Assembly (NCBI RefSeq): GCF_008801835.1
Contig: NZ_VZOW01000025.1
Location: 1 to 64,000, forward strand
Reading direction: 5' to 3'
Source: Cupriavidus pauculus
GTDB lineage: Bacteria > Pseudomonadota > Gammaproteobacteria > Burkholderiales > Burkholderiaceae
DNA: 64,000 bases
Positions 44,372 to 54,061 of the stretch are shown here, piece after piece. The notes below the pieces were generated by a model, which saw only the letters and a program-made list of their open reading frames with translations, was not told where the DNA came from and did not search any database. The translations under genes and the position numbers were made by a program. Position 1 is the stretch's first letter, and every line of letters begins with the position of its first letter.

Positions 44372-44503
44372 CGAGAAAGGGGAACTTCGAGGCGGGCAGA
44401 CGCCAAGCCCGCAATTCGAGTCGTGCGCCAGCAGCGCCGACCAAGGTTTCGCAGCGGCGTCACCGTGGGGTTCCAGGTGCCTCGGGGTAGTCGGCCATTT
44501 TGC

Positions 44504-44761
44504 TCACGGACACTGCCTTCGAATGAAAGTCGAGATTTCCTCAGGGCGGGTGAAGCCTACTACGGCGCGGTCTCCCTGCATGCCGGCGCCGATGAGCACA
44601 GGCTTGCCGGCCGGCGGGCCATTAGCGCTGCCATCCGTCTTGAATCGCAGGTTGAATTCCCAGAGGGTGTGAGTCTTCCGGTCAGCGGTGGTGAGGCGGT
44701 AGGTGTCGCCGCAGTAGCGGATCGCGGTGACCCGCGCCAATCCGCCGGGCCGCGCGCTCAT
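44504..44761 (-). pseudogene. Remnant of small metal-cluster protein fused to the end of a broken ATPase
   Basis: The C-terminal 70 residues (VTAIRYCGDTYRLTTADRKT, HTLWEFNLRFKTDGSANGPP, GKPVLIGAGMQGDR) resemble a small protein seen in Cupriavidus-type copper/RND clusters. Its N-terminus, which would normally carry a signal peptide, is replaced by sequence that in another frame encodes the ATPase. Both genes therefore lost parts in one deletion near 44.73 kb. Not likely to be exported any more. Confidence 0.5.
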
Positions 44762-46709
44762 TGTCGCCGGTCAACAGCACCGGCCGGATCCCTGCCGCGC
44801 GCAGCGCCGCCACCGCTTTGGCTGCGTCAGGACGCAACCGGTCGCCGAGGGCGAGGATGCCGAGAGCCCTGCCGTTCCTCGCGACGGCGATCACCGTGCG
44901 GCCTTTTTCTTCCAGCTCCCGAGTCCGCCCGGCCAGCGCGTCTAGGGCGATTCCCCGCGCCTGCAAGAAGGTTGGATTCCCTACCAGAACCTGCTCGCGT
45001 TCGATATGCGCGATCACGCCCTGGCCTGGAAGCGCCTCGAATGCGTCGATCTGCGGCGGCGCAATCCCACGCCGCAGCGCCACCTCCAGGATCGCCTGGG
45101 CCAGCGGATGCTCGGAACTCGATTCGGCGGCGGCCGCAATCGCGAGCAACTCGTCTTCGCCCGCTTCGTGCGGCACCATCTCCTGGACCAGCGGTTGGCC
45201 CTCGGTAAGCGTGCCGGTTTTGTCGAGCACGACCGAGCTCACAAGACGGTAGCCTTGAAACGCCTCGCCGGTGCGCATCAGAATGCCACGCTCCGCGGCC
45301 TCGCCCGCGCCCCGCACGATCGACAGCGGGGCGGAAATGCCGACTGCGCACGGATAGCCCATCACCAACACGCTCAAGCCAGCAAACACCGCGCGCTCGA
45401 GGTCGATCTGTCCCGTCACGAGCAGCGAGCCGGCGAGCCAGCCGGCCACCGCCAGCGCGGCCACTGCCAGTACCGTGGGCGTATAGACGCACAGCACGCG
45501 GTCCACCAGGTGCAGCAACCCCGGTTTCAGGGCGCGCGCGTCCTCGACATGGCGGATCACCTGTTGCAGGAAACTCTCCTCGCCGATCGCGGTGACTTCG
45601 ACGAGCAGGGTCCCGGTCCCGTTCATCGCGCCGCCGATCACCGCGTCGCCGCGCCGCTTTTCGACTGGCAACGGCTCGCCGGTCATCAGCGCCTCGTGCA
45701 CTGCCGAGTGGCCGTCGATGACCTTGCCGTCGACCGGGATGCGCTCGCCGGGACGCACGTGCAAGCGGTCGCCAAGCGGGACCTCGTCGAGTGGGATTTC
45801 CGCTTCACGGTTGTCGCGCACCACGCGCGCGAGATCCGGCTGCAGGTCGAGGAGTTTCTTCACCGCCTGCGAGCTCCGGGTCTTGACGATCAGCGAGAGC
45901 CACTCCGAGAAGATGTGGTAGGTCGCCACCATCACCGCGACCGCGAAGAAGGGGGCGGTGGGATAGCCGGCGGGTTGCAGGATCAGGCCGATGATCCCCC
46001 CGACGATGCCAGCAAAGGCGCCGATCTCTAGCAGCACGTGTTGATTGAGAATGCCGCGGCGCAGTGCCTGCACCGCCATGATGAGGATGTGATTACCGAT
46101 GCCGAACACCAGCCCCAATGCCAGCGCGGCCGTCACCCACGGCGCTGCCTCGACAAGCCACCCGTGGGACCTGGCGTAGTAGAGCACGACGCCGAGCCCG
46201 CACAGGCCTGCGGTTCCGCCCAGCGCCGTGACGATTCCCCGCGGTCTGAGGACGACGAACAGGAACGTGGCCAGGCTGAAGAAGACGGCGATGGCAAGTA
46301 AGGTTGACCAGAATCCCACGGGGTTGGCCACCAGCGCGATCGCCGTGAGGCTGCATCCGACCGCGGCCACAAAGCGCCGGCCCTCGCGCACCAGCGCCGC
46401 CTCCTCTTCCTCGAAGGGGCGCAGCTTGCGCGGATCGGAGATCGTATAGCCGATGTCCTTGAGCGTCTGCAGCAGGTCCTCGGCCTGGGCTACGCGCGGA
46501 TCGTACTCGATCAGTGCCTGCTCGTGCGTCAGGCTCACCGCAACCTTGTCGACGCCGGGCCGCTTGCCGAGCGCCTTCTCGATCGTGCCGGTGCACAGCG
46601 AGCAGTGCAGCCCCCCAATCCGTGCGCGGATGCGCCGGCGCCCCGGCCGGCTGGATGGTTCCTCGCTCCAGAAGCGAGGCGCGGATTCAATGGGAGTGGC
46701 GGCCTTCAT
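44682..46709 (-). pseudogene. Heavy-metal P-type ATPase, C-terminally truncated
   Basis: 675 aa. HMA domain with LHCSLC (about 34-39), TGEP loop, MGYPCAVGIS (a YPC variant of the CPx metal site), and DKTGTLTEG. Homology runs to the TGDNERAARR motif and then changes to a short out-of-frame tail (GAGHRDPLLRRHLPPHHR). The hinge GDGxNDxP and the last two membrane helices are absent, so ATP hydrolysis and transport should fail. Copper or a similar soft metal is the likely former substrate given the neighbouring CopZ/Cus genes. A deletion joined it to the small gene at 44504. Confidence 0.8.
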
Positions 46710-46785
46710 GATGACACCTCATCGCGGGTTGACTCAAGCCGTTTGACAACACCAACCGCGGCAGCACGGCCAGCGTTTGGGGCGA

Positions 46786-47007
46786 TCACGAGACTTCGGC
46801 CGCGGTGACCCGATAACCCGCATTTTCCACCGCGCTCACGAGGGCCTGCTCCGAGATCGCTCGCGGCTCAAACAGCACGCGCGCAAGGGCCTCTTTATGG
46901 GACACTTCGACCGCCTTGACGCCAGCCTGGCGCTCGAGCAACACTTGAACGATAGTGGCGCATCCAGCACAATGCATGCCGTCGATTCTCAAGGTGGCGT
47001 TCTTCAC
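46786..47007 (-). CDS. CopZ-like HMA metallochaperone
   Basis: 73 aa, a single heavy-metal-associated domain with GMHCAGC (Cys pair near residues 12-15). Start GTG 47007 is set by AAGGAGAG upstream; longer frames lack similarity. It binds Cu(I) or a similar ion in the cytoplasm and delivers it to the P-type ATPase, whose gene follows by about 75 bp but is broken. Confidence 0.8.
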   Translation of the reverse strand: MKNATLRIDGMHCAGCATIVQVLLERQAGVKAVEVSHKEALARVLFEPRAISEQALVSAVENAGYRVTAAEVS

Positions 47008-47517
47008 GTGTCTCTCCTTGCCGAGACTGACAGGCTCACAGGCCCTGTGTTTTGTGCCGAAAGCCAATGGCCACCCACTTGTGGGCCGTCCCGTCAAGTT
47101 GAATTGAAGCGCGTGCGACGCATAGACGGCCAATCGTTCTTGTTGGGACAAGACCCCAGCAAAAGGGGCTCGATGGCTGTAACCGGTCGCTGTCTCGCTG
47201 GTCTCCCCTTAAGAAGGACAAGAGCTTGTCAAATGGACCATTGAGCAGCGCTTCCCACTCGTTGATCCATGCCTGGTCGAGATGCTGCCGCCACCGGAAG
47301 AGATTGCCTTGCGCAATCCGCAAGCGTTTCCCACTGAAGCTTGTCGACTCGGCGATGCAGGACAAGACTGCGTTCATCGAGCCGATGATGAGCGCTCGGG
47401 TGCTGTGCTGAGGGATGCTCAGGCATCGTGGCAGGCCTATCCAGAAATAGACAGCGTGCAGTCATTGCATAGAGGCGCGTCATGCGCCTTATGCAGCACG
47501 TTGACGGCCTATCGCCG

Positions 47518-47799
47518 CTATTGCAGAGGACAGTAATGCGGGCGCGATTCGCATTGGCGACGATCCAGAAAGTCCTGTGTGTTGGCATGCTGACGGGCGG
47601 TGATCTCGCCTCGCGTCAATAACAGATCGTTGATGCATTCCAGTTCGGCGATTGGCCATTGCTCCGCCAGCACGACTAGGTCAAACAGCGTCGGCGCTCG
47701 CATGACGGTTGGCACGGCCTCGGTACCGCGTCGCCTGGGATTGGACCAAAGATGCATGCCTGCACGCAGCGTGATGCCATGCCAACTGAACGATTTCAT
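47518..47799 (-). CDS. Hypothetical 93-aa protein, doubtful
   Basis: From ATG 47799 the frame reads MKSFSWHGITLRAGMHLWSN, with a helical middle (FDLVVLAEQWPIAELECIND) and a Cys/Arg-rich end. No recognised family and no good ribosome site. Kept as a possible gene because of its balanced composition. Confidence 0.33.
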   Translation of the reverse strand: MKSFSWHGITLRAGMHLWSNPRRRGTEAVPTVMRAPTLFDLVVLAEQWPIAELECINDLLLTRGEITARQHANTQDFLDRRQCESRPHYCPLQ

Positions 47800-48072
47800 C
47801 TTCGACTCATGGGAACGTGGTCTCGTTACCACTGCCTGTTGAGCAGACGGCTGCCGGATGGCAGCTTCGCGCGCCAAGGTAGCCGGGCGGCCAGGGCGTT
47901 CTGCGGATACTGAAGACGCTCGGGCTCGATTGCTAAGTTGTAATGCGTGCGCAACATCACGGTTAACTCGTGCGTTCTATATTTGATGGAAGCGCCTGAT
48001 CGATGCTGGCGGGTAAGCGGCGCGTCGATCTTGCCATAGCTGGTGCCTCTCTCCCCGGGGTCCAGCATACTT

Positions 48073-48112
48073 AAGTCCCCGCAGCACCTAGGCTGCGGGG
48101 ACTTCGTTTTTT
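48073..48112 (+). terminator. Strong orphan Rho-independent terminator, plus strand
   Basis: AAGTCCCCGCAGC (48073-48085) pairs perfectly with GCTGCGGGGACTT (48092-48104) over a 6-nt loop, followed by CGTTTTTTT. No plus-strand protein gene lies in front, so it may end a small RNA or be a leftover. Confidence 0.8.
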
Positions 48113-48227
48113 TCCGATGCATACAGATCTCGACGAAAAAGCCTGAAAACGTGATCCGGCGTACCAATCCCGGATGCCGTTGTGCCGCTTGTGCTCCTCA
48201 GATCAATTGGGGCGCCAGAGGCGAGGG

Positions 48228-48623
48228 TCACCTGGGTGCCTTGCCTTGGTCTAACCAGCGATCGAACTTGCCGATATCGCGTTGCGCATCCTTGATGATC
48301 TGATTCGCCACGGCTTTCATTTCTTTCGAGTCGCCTTTTGCCAGCTCAGTCTTGGCCATGTCGATCGCCATCTGGTGGTGCATCTTCATCATCGTGGCAA
48401 AATCCTTATCAACGTTGCCTGACGATTGCATCGCCATCATTTTGTCCATGCCTGGCGCCATCGAGCCGTGAATCTCTTGTGCGGCGGAGCCGCCTGGCAC
48501 GGCGCCTTGACCGTGTTCACCGGCAGCATGCTGCGCGAGGGCGGATAAGATGCCGGTCAGCAGAAGGCAAGCCGCCACAACAAGCCGGCGATTCGCATGC
48601 AGTTTGGTTTGTAGGGTCAGCAT
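48228..48623 (-). CDS. DUF305-family periplasmic protein
   Basis: 131 aa from ATG 48623. Signal peptide ANRRLVVAACLLLTGILSAL, a His/Met-containing linker (HAAGEHGQGAVPGG), and one DUF305 core (MMKMHHQMAIDMAKTELAKG) with the Met/His pattern that binds copper or silver in related proteins. It should be a periplasmic metal-buffering protein. It lies next to a second, frameshifted DUF305 gene and the cus genes. Confidence 0.78.
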   Translation of the reverse strand: MLTLQTKLHANRRLVVAACLLLTGILSALAQHAAGEHGQGAVPGGSAAQEIHGSMAPGMDKMMAMQSSGNVDKDFATMMKMHHQMAIDMAKTELAKGDSKEMKAVANQIIKDAQRDIGKFDRWLDQGKAPR

Positions 48624-48716
48624 GATGGATGCTCCGCAAGAAAGAAGACATTGGGTGCGCACCGCTCCTTTCCAGGAGCACGTACATCGTCGAACGCAGC
48701 GTGCGGTTCGGCCATT

Positions 48717-49396
48717 TCAGGTAGTTACCCCCGCTATGTTGGCCGCGAGGGCTACCGTGTACCGGCTGCAAGGACTGCATGCCGCTAAACGGCTGGTAGT
48801 CTGGAATGTTAAAGTCACGCTCCAGCATTTCACGCATGCCGTCAATGCCCATGCTTTGGCATGCCACTCGTTGCACATCTGGATGAGCGCACCATGCCGC
48901 CGATCTGCGCCGGTGATGCAGGCATTGAGCGGGTCCAGGAAAGTGAAGGGGTGCCTGCTAAAGACGTCGAGAAAGGCGTGCTCAAAGCCCTTGCCCAGTT
49001 GAAATCGTTCGAGGATATCGATGGCGGCCTGCTGCTCCGGCCGGACTCGGGGCTGATAGTGAATGCCGTACCGATTGCGTAGCATCGCGAGCAGTCGCAG
49101 GATCTCTTCGCGCTGGGGCACGATTCTCCTGACGAGCATTTGACTTGATCTCATTCGAGGCGGCGTTAGGATGCGTCTCCGGAAAACCCACGGTCGGCGA
49201 CGTCCCCTCACTGTTCGAAAGTTGGCCGCTACGGCGCGGGTCGGTACCAGGTAGTCAACCCGGTCATGCGCGAGGCGGAGTAGTGATGGTCGATCAGTAG
49301 CTGCATCAGCGCAACTTCGAAGTTGGCTGTGATGGCGCGACCAGGGGCGACAGACCAAGTGGGCAGGGCCGACATTGTGAAGAGTCCCGCCGCCAT
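48717..49396 (-). pseudogene. Frameshifted two-domain DUF305 gene
   Basis: Three frames together give one DUF305-type protein. Frame A (49396-49229): a signal-like start and NFEVALMQLLIDHHYSASRM, then an early stop. Frame B (from about 49139): MLVRRIVPQREEILRLLAML, RNRYGIHYQPRVRPEQQ, FLDVFSRHPFTFLDPLNACI, to about 48860. Frame C (below about 48876): MGIDGMREMLERDFNIPDYQ PFSGMQ. The order corresponds to the longer DUF305 proteins of Cupriavidus metal clusters. At least two frameshifts or small deletions break it, so it is inactive. Confidence 0.6.
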
Positions 49397-50218
49397 ACAG
49401 ATGCCCCACCTGGGGAGATACTGAGCGCGGCGGCGTGATCGCGGCTGCCAGCCCCTCCCTCTGCGATGCGTCGTTGGGCCGTGTGCGGTTCATGGCAGCC
49501 TCTCCTCATCGATCTCTCGTCGATATGCGGACCATTGTAGAAGGCACATCGCTTCAATCAAGAAGTAGTCAGGTTGACTTTGCTCACATGGCGAAACATA
49601 CAAAGACACGTAGTAGAACATGCGCTCGCGTGGCGGATGGCAACGGCGCAAAACGAAAGTGGCAGCGTGGCAGATCGCGATTTCTCTTAATTTGCCGATC
49701 CGTCGCAACGTTTGCGCTCGCGTTGATTACACGATAATGACGCGCGCGTAATGTTCGCGTTGGCACGCGTCCTGCGTGCATAAGCCGACTGACGACGACG
49801 CTGAGTTGGCACTCTAAATGCCGTGCTGGTATGCCGAGGCAGGCACGAACCGGTGCTGCATCGCATTCCGCTGCGAACGAACCGTTGTGGCCGCTATTTG
49901 CGACGTCTCGTCGATTTTCTGTTGCGCTTACGCGACGCCGCGCCGCGCGGATTGCGCATTCTCGAGGCAGGGCCATGTCGGCGTCTGACATACCAGGCAA
50001 ACAGGCCGAGCATAACTAGGATGGCGGCCAGTCCGAATAAGACGACAACAAGGACATCGTGTGGCAGATCAAAAGGGGGGCGGCGCACGGTCTGATTCGA
50101 TTCGGAATTGGCCAGTCAGGATCGTTGAGCAAATGCGCCCATCGGCCGGCTAGACGTTGCTAGCATCTACAGGACGCGCACGGCCACTGGCAACGCAACC
50201 GTGCGCGCATGGCGTGAA
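49397..50218. other. Non-coding region upstream of the broken DUF305 gene
   Basis: About 820 bp between the DUF305 pseudogene and cusF. Overlapping open frames on both strands have no recognisable content except a possible small membrane protein at 49894-50088 (minus). Confidence 0.4.
49894..50088 (-). CDS. Possible small basic membrane protein
   Basis: 64 aa from a GTG at 50088: a single membrane helix (DVLVVVLFGLAAILVMLGLF) followed by AWYVRRRHG and a strongly basic tail (SRKRNRKSTRRRK). No good ribosome site is seen. The helix-plus-basic-tail form is common in small inner-membrane proteins near metal genes, but no family is recognised. Confidence 0.38.
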   Translation of the reverse strand: MRRPPFDLPHDVLVVVLFGLAAILVMLGLFAWYVRRRHGPASRMRNPRGAASRKRNRKSTRRRK

Positions 50219-50557
50219 TTATTTGCGCTGGATGTCCACGACCGTGGGCGCGCCATCCACCTTGTCGAAGGTCACCGACACGGCTTCGCCTTCCTTGAAC
50301 TGGCTAAGCGAGGCGCGATCCTTGACCGGAAACGCCATGGTCATTCCGGGCATGCCCAGGTTCTCGATGGGGCCGTGCTTGAGCGTAACCTTGCCGGCTT
50401 GCGCATCGATCTTCTTGATCTCTGCGGGCACCGGTCGAGGCGCCTGTGGTGAGGCGGCCGGGGCCTTCATGTCCATGCCGTCCATTGAACCCGCGGCGAA
50501 TGCGACCGGCCCAGTAAGGATGGCCACGACGGCCGCGAGGGTTTTGAGGTATTTCAT
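50219..50557 (-). CDS. cusF: CusF-like periplasmic copper/silver chaperone, copy 1
   Basis: 112 aa with signal peptide (KYLKTLAAVVAILTGPVAFA), a Met-rich spacer (SMDGMDMKAP) and a CusF OB fold (TLKHGPIENLGMPGMTMAF). The two Met of MTM and the upstream His are kept; the Trp that caps copper in E. coli CusF is replaced by Met. CusF passes Cu(I)/Ag(I) to CusB. AGGAGG precedes ATG 50557, which overlaps the cusA stop as ATGA. Confidence 0.88.
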   Translation of the reverse strand: MKYLKTLAAVVAILTGPVAFAAGSMDGMDMKAPAASPQAPRPVPAEIKKIDAQAGKVTLKHGPIENLGMPGMTMAFPVKDRASLSQFKEGEAVSVTFDKVDGAPTVVDIQRK

Positions 50558-53500
50558 TGCGATTCCTCCTGAGGTGAGAGGTGGTGGGGGGAAAGGGAAG
50601 TCTGCTTGAGCTGGCGGCGGCGTAACAGCAGGTACACCGCCGGCACCACAAACATGGACAGCAGCGGCGCCGTCACCATGCCACCAACCATCGGCGCAGC
50701 GATGCGCTGCATTACTTCTGAGCCAGTGCCGTGCGACCACATGATCGGAAGCAGGCCGGCCAGAATCACCGCCACGGTCATCGCCTTCGGGCGCACACGC
50801 AGCACGGCGCCTTCCTGGATCGCATCGAGCAGGGCCGCGAGATTGCTTTGACCATCCTCAAGCCGTTCCTGCCAAGCGTGTTTCAGATAGAGCAGCATGA
50901 TGACGCCAAATTCCGCAGCGACCCCGGCGAGTGCGATGAAGCCGACAATCCCGGCTACCGACAGGTTATAGCCCAGCAGATAGAGTAGCCAGAAGCCGCC
51001 GATCAAGGCGAGCGGTAGCGTCCCCATGATGAGCAGCGCCTCATCCAGCCGGCCGAACACCAGATAAAGCAAGACGAAGATGATCAACAGGGTGAACGGC
51101 ACCACCACCTTCAGCTTGGCCGTAGCGCGCTCGAGATACTCGAACTGCCCTGACCAGCTCAGGGAGTATCCGCCTGGCATCGGGACGGCTTTGGCCACCG
51201 CCGCCTGCATGTCCTGCACGGCCGAGCGCAGGTCCCTGCCGCGAATGTCGACATAGATCCATCCGGAGAGCCGCGCATTTTCACTGCGCAGCATCGGCGG
51301 CCCTTGCACGACCTGGATGCGCGCAACGTCGGCCAGGGTGATCTGCAGCCCCTTGTCGGTCACGATCGGCAGACTGCGCAGTTGCTCGATGGAGTCCCGA
51401 TAGTCGCGCGGATACCGGACATTGATTGGATAGCGCGCGAGCCCGTCGACCACTTCACCGACGTTTTCGCCGCCGATGGCCGAGGAGACGATGGCCTGAA
51501 CGTCTTCAATGTTCAGGCCATACCGGCCGGCAACCGCCCGGTCGATATCCACGTCGATGTACCGGCCGCCAGTGAGCCTTTCGGCCAGCGCGGAGGTGAC
51601 TCCGGGGACCGTCTTGACGGCCTCCTCGATGCGAGTAGCCAAGCGATCGATTTCCTTCAGATCCGTACCGGCGACCTTGATCCCCACTGGGCTTTTTATG
51701 CCGGTGGCGAGCATGTCGATGCGGTTGCGGATCGGCGGCACCCAGATGTTAGACAGCCCTGGCACCCTGACGACCCGATCGAGTTCCTCCACCAGCTTGT
51801 CGGTGGTCATGCCGGCACGCCATTGGTCCTTGGGCTTGAACTGAATGGTGGTCTCGAACATCTCGATCGGCGCTGGATCAGTAGCGGTATCGGCGCGGCC
51901 CGCCTTGCCATACACCGTCGCGACCTCCGGCACGGTCTTGATGAGCCGATCGGTCTGTTGCAGGAGCTGGGAGGCCTTGCCTGCGGAGAGACCTGGCAAC
52001 GCCGAGGGCATGTAGAGCAGATCGCCTTCATCCAGGGGGGGCATGAATTCGCCGCCGATGCGCATAATGGGCCACGCGGTGGCGACAAGCAGCACGGCGG
52101 CAATCGCCAGGGTGGTCTTCGGATAGGTGAGCACCTTGCCAAGCAGCGGCTGGTAGCCGCGAATCAGCCAGCGATTGAGCGGATTGGCCTGTTCCGACGG
52201 AATCTTGCCGCGGATCATGTAGCCCATCAGCACCGGTACTAAGGTGACGGACAATCCCGCAGCGGCCGCCATGGAATAGGTCTTGGTAAAGGCCAGCGGC
52301 GAAAAGAGGCGGCCCTCTTGCGCCTCCAGTGTGAACACCGGAATGAACGACAGCGTGATGATCAACAGCGAGAAGAACAGGGCAGGCCCGACCTCGGCGG
52401 CCGATTCGCCAATGACGCGCCAGCGCTCCTGTGCGCTGAGTTCGCGCTGTGGGTTGTCGGCATGCCAATGCTCAAGATGCTTGTGCGCGTTCTCGATCAT
52501 CACCACCGCGGCATCAACCATCGCGCCGATGGCGATGGCAATGCCGCCCAGCGACATGATGTTGGCATTCACGCCCTGGTAGCGCATCACCAGGAAGGCG
52601 GCCAGCACGCCCAGCGGCAGCGAGACGATGGCCACCAGCGCCGAGCGCAGGTGAAACAGAAACACCAGGCAGACCAGCGCCACGACCGCAAATTCCTCGA
52701 TCAGTTTGGTGGTGAGGTTGTCCACCGCCCGCTTGATCAGTGCCGACCGGTCGTACGTCGTGACGATCTCGACGCCCTTAGGTAGGCTCTTCTGTAAGGT
52801 GGCGAGCTTGGCCTTGACCGCTTCGATGGTTTCCAGGGCATTTTTGCCCGAGCGCAGCACGATGACGCCACCGGCCACTTCGCCCTGGCCATTCAGTTCG
52901 GCAATACCGCGCCGCATCTCGGGGCCGAGCTGCACGGTGGCAATGTCGCCCAGCCGTACCGGGATGCCCGCGTCGCTGGTGACCAGCGGAATCTGGCGAA
53001 AGTCGTCCAGCGTTTTCAGATAACCGGTCGCCCGGACCATGTATTCCGCTTCGCCCAACTCCAGCACCGAGCCGCCGGTTTCCTGGTTGGCGCCCTTGAG
53101 CGCTGCCAGCACCTTGGCTTGGGACAGGTTATAGGCGCGCAGCCGATCCGGCATCAGCACGATCTGGTACTGCTTGACCATGCCGCCGAGCGAGGCCACT
53201 TCGGCGACGTTGGGCAGGGACTTGAGCTCGAAGCGCAGGAACCAGTCCTGCAGTCCCCGTAGCTGGCTGAGGTCATGCTGGCCGGTCTTGTCGACCAAGG
53301 CATACTCGTAGATCCAGCCGACGCCGGTTGCATCGGGCCCGAGCGCGGGCTTGGCTGCCGCCGGCAATCGCGACTGCACTTGGTTCAGGTACTCGAGCAC
53401 GCGTGAGCGCGCCCAGTACAGGTCAGTCCCGTCTTCGAACAGCACATAGACATAGGAGTCACCGAAGAACGAGTAGCCGCGCACGGTCTTCGCCCCGGGC

Positions 53501-53727
53501 ACCGACAGCATGGTCGTGGTGAGCGGATAGGTCACCTGGTTTTCTACGATTTGCGGCGCCTGGCCAGGGAATGGCGTGCGGATGATCACTTGCACATCGG
53601 ACAGGTCGGGCAGGGCGTCAAGCGGTGTACTTCGTACCGCCCAAAGTCCCCACGCGGTCACCATGACGGTGGCGAGCAGTACCAGGAAGCGATTGCGGAT
53701 GGAGGCGAGAATGAGTCGGGCGATCAT
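50554..53727 (-). CDS. cusA: HME-RND copper/silver efflux pump CusA, copy 1
   Basis: 1057 aa, full length, twelve membrane helices with two large periplasmic loops. Family marks include TPLDALPDLSDVQVIIRTPF, GAMVDAAVVMIENAHKH in helix 4 (proton-relay Asp) and PIMWSHGTGSEVMQRIAAPM at the end. It exports Cu(I)/Ag(I) across both membranes with CusB and CusC. Here cusB upstream is reduced to its C-terminal end and cusC is absent, so this copy cannot form a complete pump from local genes. Start ATG 53727 overlaps the cusB stop (ATGA). Confidence 0.93.
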   Translation of the reverse strand: MIARLILASIRNRFLVLLATVMVTAWGLWAVRSTPLDALPDLSDVQVIIRTPFPGQAPQIVENQVTYPLTTTMLSVPGAKTVRGYSFFGDSYVYVLFEDGTDLYWARSRVLEYLNQVQSRLPAAAKPALGPDATGVGWIYEYALVDKTGQHDLSQLRGLQDWFLRFELKSLPNVAEVASLGGMVKQYQIVLMPDRLRAYNLSQAKVLAALKGANQETGGSVLELGEAEYMVRATGYLKTLDDFRQIPLVTSDAGIPVRLGDIATVQLGPEMRRGIAELNGQGEVAGGVIVLRSGKNALETIEAVKAKLATLQKSLPKGVEIVTTYDRSALIKRAVDNLTTKLIEEFAVVALVCLVFLFHLRSALVAIVSLPLGVLAAFLVMRYQGVNANIMSLGGIAIAIGAMVDAAVVMIENAHKHLEHWHADNPQRELSAQERWRVIGESAAEVGPALFFSLLIITLSFIPVFTLEAQEGRLFSPLAFTKTYSMAAAAGLSVTLVPVLMGYMIRGKIPSEQANPLNRWLIRGYQPLLGKVLTYPKTTLAIAAVLLVATAWPIMRIGGEFMPPLDEGDLLYMPSALPGLSAGKASQLLQQTDRLIKTVPEVATVYGKAGRADTATDPAPIEMFETTIQFKPKDQWRAGMTTDKLVEELDRVVRVPGLSNIWVPPIRNRIDMLATGIKSPVGIKVAGTDLKEIDRLATRIEEAVKTVPGVTSALAERLTGGRYIDVDIDRAVAGRYGLNIEDVQAIVSSAIGGENVGEVVDGLARYPINVRYPRDYRDSIEQLRSLPIVTDKGLQITLADVARIQVVQGPPMLRSENARLSGWIYVDIRGRDLRSAVQDMQAAVAKAVPMPGGYSLSWSGQFEYLERATAKLKVVVPFTLLIIFVLLYLVFGRLDEALLIMGTLPLALIGGFWLLYLLGYNLSVAGIVGFIALAGVAAEFGVIMLLYLKHAWQERLEDGQSNLAALLDAIQEGAVLRVRPKAMTVAVILAGLLPIMWSHGTGSEVMQRIAAPMVGGMVTAPLLSMFVVPAVYLLLRRRQLKQTSLSPHHLSPQEESQ

Positions 53728-54059
53728 GGCTTGGCTCCCGCAGTGGTGTCGGCCGTCTCGACCGCCGACAGGGTCGCCACGCCGTCCTTATCCAGTCGGA
53801 AGCGGAACCTGACCTGATCCCCGGACTTGAATCCCTTGGGCATGCCGGCCGGCGGCGCGCCAAACTCCATCGTCATGGCGCCCCACTGCGCAGAGGGAAT
53901 GGCGCCATGGGAGATCGTCATGCTCTGCTCGGTCACGGCCTCGATTCGCCCAACGCCTTGATGTTCCGGCCCGGGCGCTGCAGAGGCGGCTGTGGGCGCG
54001 GTCATGCGCTGAGTAGTGCCGCGCAGGCTCGCCTCCGAGTCAATCAGGAACTGTCCTGA
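53724..54059 (-). pseudogene. C-terminal remnant of cusB (membrane-fusion protein)
   Basis: About 111 codons remain, starting at SGQFLIDSEASLRG, a conserved end of the CusB adaptor barrel, and continuing into a C-terminal CusF-like domain (AIPSAQWGAMTMEFGAPP, with W and MTM ligands) as in SilB/CusB of Cupriavidus. The 5' 70-80 percent of the gene is missing: at 54060-54062 the sequence changes to GGGGTCCCC, a transposon-end-like sequence. The internal ATG at 54005 could still give a 93-aa cytoplasmic copper-binding fragment. Confidence 0.78.
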
Positions 54060-54061
54060 TA

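Larger units (their letters stand above)
47008..48227. other. Mostly non-coding region in the copper cluster
   Basis: About 1.2 kb. The only moderately protein-like frame is 47518-47799 on the minus strand. A strong plus-strand terminator at 48073-48112 has no clear upstream plus-strand gene. The rest shows overlapping open frames without similarity, as expected for decayed DNA. Confidence 0.45.

Noticed and set aside
47229..47588. Frame starting MPTHRTFWIVANANRAR, reminiscent of host-attachment proteins
   Set aside because: Only the first dozen residues resemble the family; the rest is unlike it and it overlaps another frame.
51304..52242. 312-aa plus-strand frame inside cusA
   Set aside because: Antisense of a conserved RND pump; no domain features.
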